Assembly (NCBI GenBank): GCA_029861795.1 | Contig: JAOTYS010000016.1 | Span: 1 to 26,590 of the forward strand | Direction: 5' to 3' | Length of the DNA stretch: 26,590 nucleotides | From: Gammaproteobacteria bacterium | GTDB taxonomy: Bacteria; Pseudomonadota; Gammaproteobacteria; Arenicellales; JAOTYS01 | The notes under the pieces: generated by a model | Database searches by the model: none | Told to the model about the DNA's origin: nothing | What the model saw: the letters and a program-made list of their open reading frames with translations, nothing else | Part shown: positions 1 to 7,948 of the stretch, in pieces | Layout of the letters: each line of letters begins with the position of its first letter | How positions within the stretch are numbered: position 1 is the stretch's first letter | Made by a program: the position numbers and the translations under genes

Positions 1-1
1 A

Positions 2-715
2 AATATCATTCATCAGGCCTGGAAGGCTGGTGTTAAGCGACTGTTGTTCCTCGGTTCGTCCTGCATCTATCCGAGGGACTGTCCCCAGCCGATCAAGGAA
101 GAATACCTGCTCACAGGTCCACTAGAAGCAACCAACCGCGCCTATGCGATCGCCAAAATAGCCGGTATCGAGATGTGTTGGTCCTATAATCGGCAATACA
201 GCACGCAATTTCTGGCCGTTATGCCGACCAATCTGTACGGGCCCGGCGACAACTACGATCTCGAAAAATCGCATGTGATTCCCGCGCTGATCCGCAAGAT
301 GCACGAAGCCAAGGCCCGAGCCGATAAGGAGGTGGTTGTGTGGGGTACGGGCACGCCGCGCCGTGAATTTCTCTACAGCGACGATCTCGCCGACGCCTGT
401 GTGTTCCTAATGAGTTTGCCCGATGAACAACACCTGTCACTGGTAACTGATCACCAATCACCGCCCTTGATCAACATTGGCTGCGGCGAAGATCTCACGA
501 TTCGTGAGCTAGTGGACCTGGTGAAAGATATTGCCGGCTATGAAGGTCAGATCGTCTGGGATCGCAGCAAGCCCGATGGCACGCCACGGAAGTTACTCGA
601 TGTCAGCAAGCTTACTAGACTTGACTGGAAGCCTCGGATAAGTCTCAAGGAGGGCTTAGAACGGGCGTACAGGGATTATCTTGAGAGCCTCGCTGGCGAC
701 GATCGTGTGCCATAA
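2..715 (+). CDS. fcl: GDP-L-fucose synthase-like epimerase/reductase (5' partial)
   Basis: The 3' part of an extended-SDR sugar-nucleotide enzyme whose frame is open from base 2, so the true start lies outside the window. 237 residues are present; the family is about 310-320 long, so the N-terminal Rossmann glycine motif is missing. Visible family marks are SSCIYP (residues 19-24 of the fragment, with the catalytic-type Cys), the YAIAK Tyr-Lys pair (48-52), and a downstream KSHVIPALIRKMHEAK segment whose His matches the catalytic acid/base of GDP-fucose synthases. Members convert GDP-4-keto-6-deoxymannose to GDP-L-fucose by 3,5-epimerisation and 4-reduction with NADPH. Close relatives act on GDP-6-deoxy-heptose intermediates, which is worth considering given the heptose-type genes downstream. 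The partner dehydratase (Gmd) would be expected upstream. The family call is secure; the exact substrate is inferred. Confidence 0.9.
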   Translation, partial: NIIHQAWKAGVKRLLFLGSSCIYPRDCPQPIKEEYLLTGPLEATNRAYAIAKIAGIEMCWSYNRQYSTQFLAVMPTNLYGPGDNYDLEKSHVIPALIRKMHEAKARADKEVVVWGTGTPRREFLYSDDLADACVFLMSLPDEQHLSLVTDHQSPPLINIGCGEDLTIRELVDLVKDIAGYEGQIVWDRSKPDGTPRKLLDVSKLTRLDWKPRISLKEGLERAYRDYLESLAGDDRVP

Positions 716-761
716 ATCAATCGGTTACCCCCCCCATCCTGCAATCACGGAATAATGACTC

Positions 762-1220
762 ATGACTAACGCTGAAAGCAATTTTCAGGTAACGGTTGTT
801 GGTGCAGGCTACTGGGGGAAAAACCTGGTGAGAAATTTCCACGCCCTGAGATCACTGCGCGCGGTTTGCGACCACAAGCCGGAAGTATTGCGAGGGATTA
901 TAGCCCAATATCCCCGTGTGGCTGCGATGTCCTCATTTTTAACGTACTGGCGGACGCCACTATTCAGGGTGTGGCCATAGCGACACCGGTTGCCGGTCAC
1001 GCAGACATGGTCAAGCTAGCGATTCTGGCTGGCAAAGATGTGTATCTGGAAAAAACCGCTATGTATCTCGGAGACGGAAGGCGAGGAGCTGAATCGATTG
1101 ACGGGTGGTCGTGGCCGCACTCCAATGGTCGGGCATGTTCCATGGCATCACCCAGCTGTATCAAAGCTGGAGGAACTCGTACCGATGGGTGACGGGTTAC
1201 CACATCAGTCTCACTTATAA
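762..1220 (+). pseudogene. Gfo/Idh/MocA-family sugar dehydrogenase remnant (frameshifted, truncated)
   Basis: Decayed N-terminal half of an NAD(P)-dependent sugar oxidoreductase. Frame 1 from ATG 762 reads VTVVGAGYWGKNLVRNF, a typical Rossmann start. Near the T5 run at 936-940 the homology moves to another frame (LADATIQGVAIATPVAGHA). It returns to the first frame at the A6 run 1050-1055, where the conserved EKP motif followed by LCISETEGEEL is recovered. The reading then stops at TAA 1218-1220, only about 150 residues into a family of about 330-350; the substrate-binding domain is absent. The next gene's ribosome-binding site directly follows. Related enzymes (WlbA/WbpB-like) oxidise UDP-GlcNAcA at C3, but this copy cannot be functional as read. 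Sequencing errors could explain the two homopolymer indels but not the missing C-terminal half. Confidence 0.85.
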
Positions 1221-1231
1221 GGAGAGAATGG

Positions 1232-2170
1232 ATGCATGTGTTGGTAACGGGTGGTTGCGGATATAAAGGAAGTGTCCTTGTACCAAAGCTTCTCGGTCAG
1301 GGGCACGAGGTAACGGTGGTGGACACGATGTGGTTTGGGAATTTTTTGGCGCCAGACCCAAGACTACGCGTGCTTGAGACGGATGTGCGCGATTCCGACA
1401 AAATCCCACTTAAAGGTATTGATGCAATCATCCATCTGGCATCGGTGGCTAACGATCCGTGTGGTGATCTTGATCCGCAATTGACCTGGGAGATAAGCGC
1501 ACTCGCGACGATGCGGTTGGCAGATGGCGCGGTGCGCAAGGGTGTCAAACAGTTCATCTACGCTTCCTCCGGTAGTGTGTATGGTATCAAGGGAGAAGAG
1601 AAGGTTACGGAAAACCTGACTTTGACACCGATTTCGGCGTACAACAAGACCAAAATGGTAGCAGAGCGCGTGTTGCTCAGTTACAGGGACGATCTTCTTG
1701 TTCAAATAGTTCGGCCGGCGACCGTGTGTGGATATTCACCGCGAATGCGGTTGGACGTATCGGTCAACATGCTGGCAATGCAGGCGTTGATGAAAGGTGT
1801 CATTACTGTATTTGGTGGTGCCCAGATACGGCCAAACATCCACATTGATGACATCACCGACCTTTACCTTTTTCTGCTGAAGAAAGGCAAGGCAGTACAA
1901 GGGGTTTACAACGCGGGGTTCGAAAACCTTTCAATCATGGAGATTGCACGGAAAGTCGTGGCGCGCGTGCCGGCGGAAATCCGGGTAACGGAATCGACGG
2001 ATCCTCGTTCCTACCGCGTGAATTCCGACAAGTTACTGGGCACGGGTTTTCGGCCTACGAAGACGGTTGACGATGCGATCGAGGAGATCATCGCAAAATT
2101 CCGCGCAGGCGTTTTGAGGGACGAAGATCACTTTTACAACTTGCGTTGGATGAAGCGCGCAGCGGCGTAA
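1232..2170 (+). CDS. NAD-dependent epimerase/dehydratase (extended SDR)
   Basis: A 312-residue extended SDR of the UDP-glucose 4-epimerase type. The Rossmann motif is GGCGYKGS (7-14, usually GGxGxxG), HLASVAN (68-74) matches the HxAA segment, ASSGSVYG (111-118) supplies the catalytic Ser, and Y137/K141 form YxxxK. The start is ATG 1232, chosen because GGAG at 1221-1224 is well spaced; the ATG at 1228 is out of frame. It probably acts on a nucleotide-linked sugar in the cytoplasm as an epimerase, reductase or dehydratase. The specificity is not readable from sequence. The gene sits 6 bases ahead of the GmhA-like ribosome-binding region, suggesting one operon with the isomerase and the RmlB-like gene. 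It follows directly on a broken dehydrogenase, so its upstream edge looks like a recombination seam. Confidence 0.88.
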   Translation: MHVLVTGGCGYKGSVLVPKLLGQGHEVTVVDTMWFGNFLAPDPRLRVLETDVRDSDKIPLKGIDAIIHLASVANDPCGDLDPQLTWEISALATMRLADGAVRKGVKQFIYASSGSVYGIKGEEKVTENLTLTPISAYNKTKMVAERVLLSYRDDLLVQIVRPATVCGYSPRMRLDVSVNMLAMQALMKGVITVFGGAQIRPNIHIDDITDLYLFLLKKGKAVQGVYNAGFENLSIMEIARKVVARVPAEIRVTESTDPRSYRVNSDKLLGTGFRPTKTVDDAIEEIIAKFRAGVLRDEDHFYNLRWMKRAAA

Positions 2171-2188
2171 GCTCTCGTGGAGGTAAAC

Positions 2189-2815
2189 ATGGAAGGCGAT
2201 TCGGATAAGTCGGCGACTCATCTGCAAGAGGAACCTTTTTCTAACTACGCTTTCAGGCTTGCGGAGATTCTGCAAGCATATGACTGGTCAAAGGTGCAAC
2301 GGTTGGCAGAGGCATTTCGGGACGCCTGGCGTAACGGTCGGCAGGTGTTTCTGTGCGGTAACGGCGGCAGCGCGGCCAATGCAATGCATATGGCCAACGA
2401 CCTACTCTATGGTGTCGCCCCGAATAAAACGGGTATTAGAGTTTCCGCGTTACCGTCCAATACGTCAGTGCTCACTTGTCTGGCGAACGATCTCGGTTAT
2501 GACGAAATTTTCTCGAGGCAAATCAAGGTCCAAGGGCAGAAAGGCGACGTTTTGGTAGTGCTGTCGGGAAGCGGAAATTCAGCGAACGTCGTTAAGGCGC
2601 TGTTACAGGCGAAAGAAATCGGTATAAAGACTTTTGCCATCCTCGGTTACTCCGGTGGTAAGTGTCTTAGGCTCACAGATGTTGCCATTCATTTTCCCGT
2701 AAATGACATGCAGATCTCCGAGGATCTGCAATTAGTGGTTGGCCATATGATCATGCAGTGGCTGTGCGCCAACCCGGTTGAGAGTAATGGCGCACAAAGT
2801 TGTGGTCATCGGTAG
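2189..2815 (+). CDS. SIS-domain sugar-phosphate isomerase, GmhA-like
   Basis: A 208-residue SIS-domain protein resembling phosphoheptose isomerase GmhA, which converts sedoheptulose 7-phosphate to D-glycero-D-manno-heptose 7-phosphate. GNGGSA (57-62) and SGSGNS (126-131) are the phosphate-binding SIS loops. The start is ATG 2189, preceded by GGAGG (2179-2183); an in-frame GTG at 2177 overlaps that site and is less likely. The metal-binding positions differ from E. coli GmhA. The HxxxE pair is H67-D71, and the Gln-Glu of the C-terminal helix reads S177-E178, with H186 kept. The substrate may therefore not be the standard heptulose phosphate. The gene overlaps the next start by 29 bases, indicating translational coupling. 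It belongs logically with the HldE-like and transketolase genes further on. The family call is firm; the exact reaction is inferred. Confidence 0.87.
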   Translation: MEGDSDKSATHLQEEPFSNYAFRLAEILQAYDWSKVQRLAEAFRDAWRNGRQVFLCGNGGSAANAMHMANDLLYGVAPNKTGIRVSALPSNTSVLTCLANDLGYDEIFSRQIKVQGQKGDVLVVLSGSGNSANVVKALLQAKEIGIKTFAILGYSGGKCLRLTDVAIHFPVNDMQISEDLQLVVGHMIMQWLCANPVESNGAQSCGHR

Positions 2816-3776
2816 TAATTCGTTCTCTGGCGCGACTTTCATCGACTATCTTTTAGAGCGTGGCGAAGAGGTTATCGGCATGAGCCGCTCGCCTGAGCCG
2901 AGTCATGCAATGTTGCCATACAAATGGCGAGATCACGTGGCGTTTCGTTTCCTTCAGCTCGACCTCAACTGCGATCTAGGTGCGATGATGGATGTGATCC
3001 ATGACTTCCGTCCTAACTACGTAGTCAACTTCGCTGCGCAAAGCATGGTGGCTGAAAGTTGGCATAATCCGGACCATTGGTTTATGACTAATGTAGTGTC
3101 CACCGTACGCCTGCACGAGCAGTTACGTCATTGCCAGTTCCTCCAGACGTACGTGCACGCCACGACACCTGAAGTTTATGGCAGTACCAGTGGTTACGTG
3201 GGCGAGAGTGCACCATTCCGACCCAGCACACCCTACGCGGTATCGCGGGCAGCGGCCGACATGAGTCTTCGGACGTATTATGAAGCATACGGTTTTCCGG
3301 TCGTGTTTACACGTGCAGCGAACGTTTACGGTCCCGGCCAGCAACTTTATCGCATTATTCCGCGAACGATACTTTTTATCTTGCTTGGCAAGAAACTTCA
3401 GCTACACGGCGGCGGACAGTCGCGCCGGGCGTTTATCTACGGTCAGGATGTGGCAGATGCCACGTGGCGCATCGCGACGCAAGGGGTGCTGGGAGAGGCG
3501 TACCATATCTCCACTATGGAGGTTATTACAATTCGTGAGTTGGTAGAGCGTATCTGCACGAAGTTGGGTGTGTCGTTCGATACAAGCGTGGAAATCGTGG
3601 GGGAACGACTCGGTAAAGATGCGGCTTACATGCTCGACAGTACCAAACTGCGTCAAACGCTCGGCTGGCGTGATCGGATTTCACTGGATCGGGGGCTCGA
3701 CGAATGCATCACCTGGGTACAACGCCACTTCGACGAGCTAAGGCACCAAGAGTTCGACTACGTGCACAAACCGTGA
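2787..3776 (+). CDS. dTDP-glucose/GDP-mannose 4,6-dehydratase-like SDR
   Basis: A 329-residue extended SDR related to nucleotide-sugar 4,6-dehydratases, which make the 4-keto-6-deoxy intermediate of many unusual sugars. Start ATG 2787 was chosen over an upstream TTG at 2778. The Rossmann segment reads IGSNSFSG (8-15), with Ser replacing the central Gly. The catalytic TDE triplet of RmlB is TPE (127-129), keeping the Glu but not the Asp. YxxxK is YAVSR (150-154), with Arg for Lys. The cofactor-binding NVYGPGQ segment and the C-terminal substrate region look normal, so this is probably a distinct subfamily and not a broken gene. It would supply a 4-ketosugar, the sort of acceptor used by TPP carboligases and C-methyltransferases nearby. 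Its stop overlaps the next GTG start by 4 bases. Confidence 0.85.
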   Translation: MAHKVVVIGSNSFSGATFIDYLLERGEEVIGMSRSPEPSHAMLPYKWRDHVAFRFLQLDLNCDLGAMMDVIHDFRPNYVVNFAAQSMVAESWHNPDHWFMTNVVSTVRLHEQLRHCQFLQTYVHATTPEVYGSTSGYVGESAPFRPSTPYAVSRAAADMSLRTYYEAYGFPVVFTRAANVYGPGQQLYRIIPRTILFILLGKKLQLHGGGQSRRAFIYGQDVADATWRIATQGVLGEAYHISTMEVITIRELVERICTKLGVSFDTSVEIVGERLGKDAAYMLDSTKLRQTLGWRDRISLDRGLDECITWVQRHFDELRHQEFDYVHKP

Positions 3777-4450
3777 ACAAGGTTCCACACGTGGGACGAG
3801 AAATCGATCTGCTTGTGAACTATCCCAAGATTAAGCGCAATGTGGAGGACAGAGGTCTTGCGAAGACCGAGGAAGACCGCTGCGTTGCCCGAAAATTCGG
3901 CCAGGAATTTTTCGACGGCGAACGTCGCTATGGCTACGGTGGCTTCAACTATCATCCGCGTTTCTGGCAGCCGGTCGTGCCGACTCTGCGGGCACATTTC
4001 GGCTTGAAGGCGGGAATATCGCTGCTTGACGTCGGATGTGGCAAAGGATTCATGCTTCATGATCTTGCGGCCTTGATTCCTGGAATCATCGTAAAAGGCG
4101 TAGACATTTCGGAATACGCGATAGCAAACACAATTAAAGATATGAAATCGCATGTTCGGGTCGCTGATGCCTACAAGCTTCCTTTCACGGACAAATCCTT
4201 CGACGTAGTGATTTCGATCAACACAATTCACAACCTCGAGCGGGTGGCATGTGGCCACGCATTGCGTGAGATCGAGCGTGTGAGCAGGAAGGGGTCATTT
4301 ATTACTGTGGATGCCTACCGTACCGATGAGGAGAAAGAGCGCATGCATGCCTGGAACCTGACCGGTCTGACCATCATGCACGTCGATGAATGGGTCGCGT
4401 TCTTCAAGGAGGTGGGCTATACAGGGGACTACTATTGGTTTATTCCATGA
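3773..4450 (+). CDS. Class I SAM-dependent methyltransferase
   Basis: A 225-residue Rossmann-fold methyltransferase. Motif I is LLDVGCGKG (84-92), followed by GVDISEYAI (acidic residue binding the SAM ribose) and an LPFTDKSFDVV motif typical of the Methyltransf_11 group. The start is GTG 3773, overlapping the preceding stop as GTGA. Longer reading to 3704 is possible but would lie inside the upstream gene. It is likely to methylate a sugar or nucleotide sugar (O- or N-methylation) within the pathway. The acceptor cannot be deduced. It lies between the dehydratase and the E1 pair and is probably co-transcribed with them. No membrane segment is visible, so it should be cytoplasmic. Confidence 0.85.
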   Translation: MNKVPHVGREIDLLVNYPKIKRNVEDRGLAKTEEDRCVARKFGQEFFDGERRYGYGGFNYHPRFWQPVVPTLRAHFGLKAGISLLDVGCGKGFMLHDLAALIPGIIVKGVDISEYAIANTIKDMKSHVRVADAYKLPFTDKSFDVVISINTIHNLERVACGHALREIERVSRKGSFITVDAYRTDEEKERMHAWNLTGLTIMHVDEWVAFFKEVGYTGDYYWFIP

Positions 4451-4514
4451 CTGAACCACGCATGGATGGTTGCCGGAAGTTTCGCGCAAATTCATTTGAA
4501 CCAGCCGAGCTGAG

Positions 4515-5525
4515 GTGAGCACTGTGCCGACCGTGTATCGCCAGCATTCCCAAAGCGCTACCAAAAATATTTCCATACGACTCTATCGTGAGATGCTGCG
4601 CATCAGGCTGATCGAAGAGCGGATCGCTACCCTTTATGCCGAGCAGGAGATGCGATGTCCCGTGCATTTGTGCATTGGCCAGGAAGGGATCGCGGTCGGC
4701 GCTTGTGCAGCGCTCGGCCGGCGGGACTATGTCTTTTCCGGCCATCGTTCCCATGGACACTATCTAGCCAAGGGAGGCGACCTGAACGCTATGATGGCCG
4801 AGATCTACGGCAAGGCTACGGGCTGCGCCGGCGGCAAGGGCGGCTCAATGCACGTGATTGATCTGGATGCGGGGTTTATGGGTTCCACCCCCATCGTGGG
4901 AAGTACAATCCCGATTGCGGTAGGCGCCGCGTTCGCTTCCGTGATGCAAAATGACGATCGGGTGACGATGGTATTTTTCGGCGATGGAGCTGTAGAAACC
5001 GGAGTTTTTCACGAAAGTCTGAACTTTGCTGCGCTCAAGAAGTTGCCTGTTATCTTCGTGTGCGAAAACAACTTGTATTCGGTGTACTCCCCGTTGGAAG
5101 TGCGCCAGCCCGCGGGGCGCCGCATCTTCAATCTCGCGCTTGCTCAGGGAATCGAGAGCATTGAAGGTGACGGCAACAACGTCGAATTGGTCCATGAGCT
5201 CTGCTCAAGGGCAGTGGAAAAGGCGCGCAAAGGCGGAGGACCCACATTCTTCGAATTCGCCACGTATCGGTGGCGCGAGCATTGTGGGCCTGAATACGAC
5301 AATCACATTGGTTATCGCAGCGAAGAGGAATACTTGGAGTGGAAGAAGCGTTGTGGGGTCACCCTTCTCGAAAGCAGACTTCTTGGCAGCAACATTGTTT
5401 CTCGTCCCGCGCTGGACGAAATAACCAAGGAGCTCGACGCGGAAATAGAGGCTGCGGTGGCTTTTGCCAAGCAGAGCCCATTTCCGGAAGAACATCTCAT
5501 GTCGGCGCACGTAGTGGCCGAGTGA
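4515..5525 (+). CDS. TPP-dependent dehydrogenase/carboligase E1 alpha subunit
   Basis: A 336-residue homologue of the E1-alpha subunit of pyruvate/acetoin dehydrogenases. The TPP/Mg motif runs from GDG (156-158) to NN (185-186). GHRSHGHYLAKG (76-87) and GKGGSMH (107-113) are further E1-alpha signatures. Start GTG 4515 gives the family's usual N-terminal helix; GTG 4524 is an alternative. In central metabolism E1 works with lipoyl E2 and E3. Neither is present here, and the pair lies among sugar-nucleotide genes. The avilamycin eurekanate genes are a precedent for E1-type pairs attaching a two-carbon unit to a sugar, so this subunit probably helps transfer an acetyl or hydroxyethyl group from pyruvate to a ketosugar. 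The stop overlaps the beta-subunit start (GTGA). The family is certain; the sugar role is inferred. Confidence 0.9.
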   Translation: MSTVPTVYRQHSQSATKNISIRLYREMLRIRLIEERIATLYAEQEMRCPVHLCIGQEGIAVGACAALGRRDYVFSGHRSHGHYLAKGGDLNAMMAEIYGKATGCAGGKGGSMHVIDLDAGFMGSTPIVGSTIPIAVGAAFASVMQNDDRVTMVFFGDGAVETGVFHESLNFAALKKLPVIFVCENNLYSVYSPLEVRQPAGRRIFNLALAQGIESIEGDGNNVELVHELCSRAVEKARKGGGPTFFEFATYRWREHCGPEYDNHIGYRSEEEYLEWKKRCGVTLLESRLLGSNIVSRPALDEITKELDAEIEAAVAFAKQSPFPEEHLMSAHVVAE

Positions 5526-6607
5526 GTCAAGTGAGCATCGCAACACCCGTGACAAGAAAGCTAAAATTCTTTGAGGCGCTCCGCGAGGCGCAGGACCTAT
5601 GTATGGCAAAGGACCCCGCCGTCTACATCATGGGGCTCGGGGTTCCCGATCCAAAGGGTATATTCGGCACGACCTTGGGCCTGCAGCAGAAGTACGGTCC
5701 AAAGCGGGTGCTCGATATTCCCCTTTCGGAAAATGCCATGACTGGCGTCGCGACCGGGTCAGCCCTTGTCGGAATGCGGCCCATTATCACGCACCAGCGA
5801 GTCGATTTTGCGCTTATTGCAATGGAGCAGATGATCAACCAGGCGGCCAAGTGGCATTACATGTTCGGCGGTCAAAGCCGGGTGCCATTGGTGATTCGCA
5901 TGATCATTGGTCGCGGCTGGGGGCAGGGGCCCCAGCACTCGCAGAGCCTGCAGTCCTGGTTTGCGCATGTTCCCGGCCTTCGTGTGGTCATGCCGGCGAC
6001 GCCACACGATGCAAAAGGCCTACTCATTTCGAGCATTGAAGATGATAATCCGGTTATCTTCATGGAGCATCGCTGGCTTTACGGCATGAGCGACAATGTG
6101 CCGGACGGTCTATACCGCGTACAGCTGGGAAGGGCGCGTGTCGTGAGGCAAGGTCAAGACGTCACCATCGTCGCCACTTCATATATGGTGCTGGAGGCGA
6201 TTCGCGCGGCGGAAAAACTGTCGGAATCGGGGATTCAAGCCGAAGTGATAGACCTGCGAAGCCTGCGCCCGCTCGACGACGCCACGATTCTCCAGTCGGT
6301 CCGCAAGACCGGACGGTTGGTAATGGCTGATACTGGCTGGAAAGCGTTTGGAGTCTCCGCGGAGATCCTGGCGCTGGTTACCGAGAAAGCCTTTGGCGAT
6401 CTCAAGACGCCGCCGCGGCGCATCGCGCTTCCCGATTTTCCCGCACCAACTAGTCCGGCATTGTCCGACCATTACTATCCGAGATCGGGCCATATCGTAG
6501 CTGAAATATTGAGTATGTTCGGGCAAGAACCAAAGAAGGGCCTCTTTGAGACATCAAAAGGGCAGCGGCTGGACCAGCCGGATCCAACCTTTACGGGTCC
6601 GTTTTAA
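5522..6607 (+). CDS. TPP-dependent dehydrogenase/carboligase E1 beta subunit
   Basis: A 361-residue E1-beta (transketolase pyrimidine-binding plus C-terminal domain) partner of the gene just upstream. IPLSEN contains the conserved Glu (about residue 70) that activates the TPP aminopyrimidine. The GRGWGQGPQHSQSLQSW segment and the C-terminal EVIDLRSLRPLD element are family hallmarks. The start is taken as GTG 5522, overlapping the alpha stop; GTG 5531 is possible. The last roughly 35 residues extend beyond the usual E1-beta end with a polar, Pro/Lys-rich tail. Together the two subunits should form an alpha2beta2 enzyme that decarboxylates a 2-oxoacid and transfers the C2 unit. With no E2 or E3 in the window, a carboligase role on a sugar is more likely than an oxidative one, by inference. 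Confidence 0.9.
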   Translation: MSQVSIATPVTRKLKFFEALREAQDLCMAKDPAVYIMGLGVPDPKGIFGTTLGLQQKYGPKRVLDIPLSENAMTGVATGSALVGMRPIITHQRVDFALIAMEQMINQAAKWHYMFGGQSRVPLVIRMIIGRGWGQGPQHSQSLQSWFAHVPGLRVVMPATPHDAKGLLISSIEDDNPVIFMEHRWLYGMSDNVPDGLYRVQLGRARVVRQGQDVTIVATSYMVLEAIRAAEKLSESGIQAEVIDLRSLRPLDDATILQSVRKTGRLVMADTGWKAFGVSAEILALVTEKAFGDLKTPPRRIALPDFPAPTSPALSDHYYPRSGHIVAEILSMFGQEPKKGLFETSKGQRLDQPDPTFTGPF

Positions 6608-6691
6608 TTGACTGGCTGACGCGAGGGTTGATGTTCGAAAAGATGATGACTGAAGAGCACTAACTTTGCCATCGTTAAGCGGCGGTCGACC

Positions 6692-7921
6692 GTGAAAAAT
6701 TTAATCCCCCAACGAGACCGTATGGTTACGCAGTCCGAATCTGTGGTGCGTGCGAAGCGCAAATCATGCGCCATCTGCGGCACCGATCTCGAAGCGGCAA
6801 TTGACTTGCCAGGATTGCCGCTCACCGACACATATTGCCGCGAACCGATAGAAAATTCTCTACCAGGTATCGACCAAAAATTGCTTTATTGCCCTAGCTG
6901 CGGCCACGGACAACTCGAGGTACAGATAGCGCCGGAAGTACTATACGGGACAAATTATTGCTTTCGTACATCGGCAAGCTCGACCGCACGAAAGGGGACG
7001 CAGTTTTTTATGTCGGTGCTGGAGGAAGTGGCTTCGGGGCGTCATTTCCGTTGCGTGCTGGATCTTGGATGCAATGATCTTTATCTGCTCTCACAGCTCA
7101 AAGAGCGCGCAGACGTTCGCATCGGCATAGATCCGGTCTGGAAGGGCTGCGAATCAGACCGTGAAGACGCCTCCATCCTCGTGTACGGAAGCAATATTGA
7201 GGATATTGATCTGTCGATGCTGCCACAAAAACCGGATCTTGTGGTGTGCCGACACACTCTTGAGCACGTTTTTGATCCGGCCACGATCCTTAACTTGCTG
7301 CTGGAATCGGCTGCTCCCGATGCACTGTTTGTATTCGAGGTGCCGGGTTTCGATGGGTTGATCAGCAGGTTCCGGTTCGATCAGGTTTTTCACCAACATT
7401 TGCAATACTTTTCACTCGCTTCCTTTGCGCGCCTGCTGGACAACCTTGGCGCCAGTCTTCTACTGAGCCGGGAGAATTATCACGATTGGGGGGCGCTGGC
7501 GGTGGTCTTTGCGCGATCGGCGTCCGCAAATGTACATGAGGCCGACGCCCGACGACCGAGCTTGTCAGATATACACGACCGGTATCATTTGTTCAGGCAG
7601 CAAATGATGGCGAGCAGCGCGATGCTCTCGGCGTTGAGCGGCACAACGACTTACGGTTACGGGGCGGCGCAAATGCTTCCGGTGCTGGCTTATCATATGA
7701 AAACTGATTTTGGCCAGCTAGCCGCGGTCTTGGATGACGATCCATCGAAAGATGGAATTCAGTACTGGAACCTTCCGGTGAAGATAATGTTGCCTGGGCG
7801 CGTGAAAGATATTTCAGAAGGGTCGGTGCTAGTGACCGCTGTAGACAATGTCCAGTCGATCATGACCAAATTGCTTGCAAATCGGCCGCGGCACATTCTG
7901 TACCCATTTCACGTTATTTGA
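6692..7921 (+). CDS. Sugar C-methyltransferase family protein (zinc-binding, SAM-dependent)
   Basis: A 409-residue three-domain protein of the NovU/TylC3/TcaB9 type. Residues 26-70 form a zinc site from two CxxC pairs (C26/C29 and C67/C70). The middle is a SAM fold with VLDLGCND (122-129). The C-terminal part has the TYGYGAAQMLPVLAYH segment of the Methyltransf_14 domain. Members methylate carbon atoms next to a keto group in NDP-4-keto sugars, giving branched sugars. The catalytic stretch usually containing His-Glu-His reads FHQHLQYFS here, so the Glu of characterised members is Gln. That may mark a different reaction. The start is GTG 6692; ATG 6722 is a fair alternative that keeps the zinc site. 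It fits a branched-sugar pathway beside the E1 pair and a 4,6-dehydratase-like gene. Confidence 0.87.
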   Translation: MKNLIPQRDRMVTQSESVVRAKRKSCAICGTDLEAAIDLPGLPLTDTYCREPIENSLPGIDQKLLYCPSCGHGQLEVQIAPEVLYGTNYCFRTSASSTARKGTQFFMSVLEEVASGRHFRCVLDLGCNDLYLLSQLKERADVRIGIDPVWKGCESDREDASILVYGSNIEDIDLSMLPQKPDLVVCRHTLEHVFDPATILNLLLESAAPDALFVFEVPGFDGLISRFRFDQVFHQHLQYFSLASFARLLDNLGASLLLSRENYHDWGALAVVFARSASANVHEADARRPSLSDIHDRYHLFRQQMMASSAMLSALSGTTTYGYGAAQMLPVLAYHMKTDFGQLAAVLDDDPSKDGIQYWNLPVKIMLPGRVKDISEGSVLVTAVDNVQSIMTKLLANRPRHILYPFHVI

Positions 7922-7948
7922 ATAGGCATGTTGCACGGAGAAAACATA

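Noticed and set aside
728..735. Run of eight C bases as a possible phase-variation tract
   Set aside because: It is between a gene and a pseudogene, not in an intact reading frame or between promoter elements of a working gene.
6631..6663. Ten-codon ATG frame with GAGGG nearby ahead of the C-methyltransferase homologue
   Set aside because: Too short, poorly spaced and without attenuator-like hairpins or biased codons.
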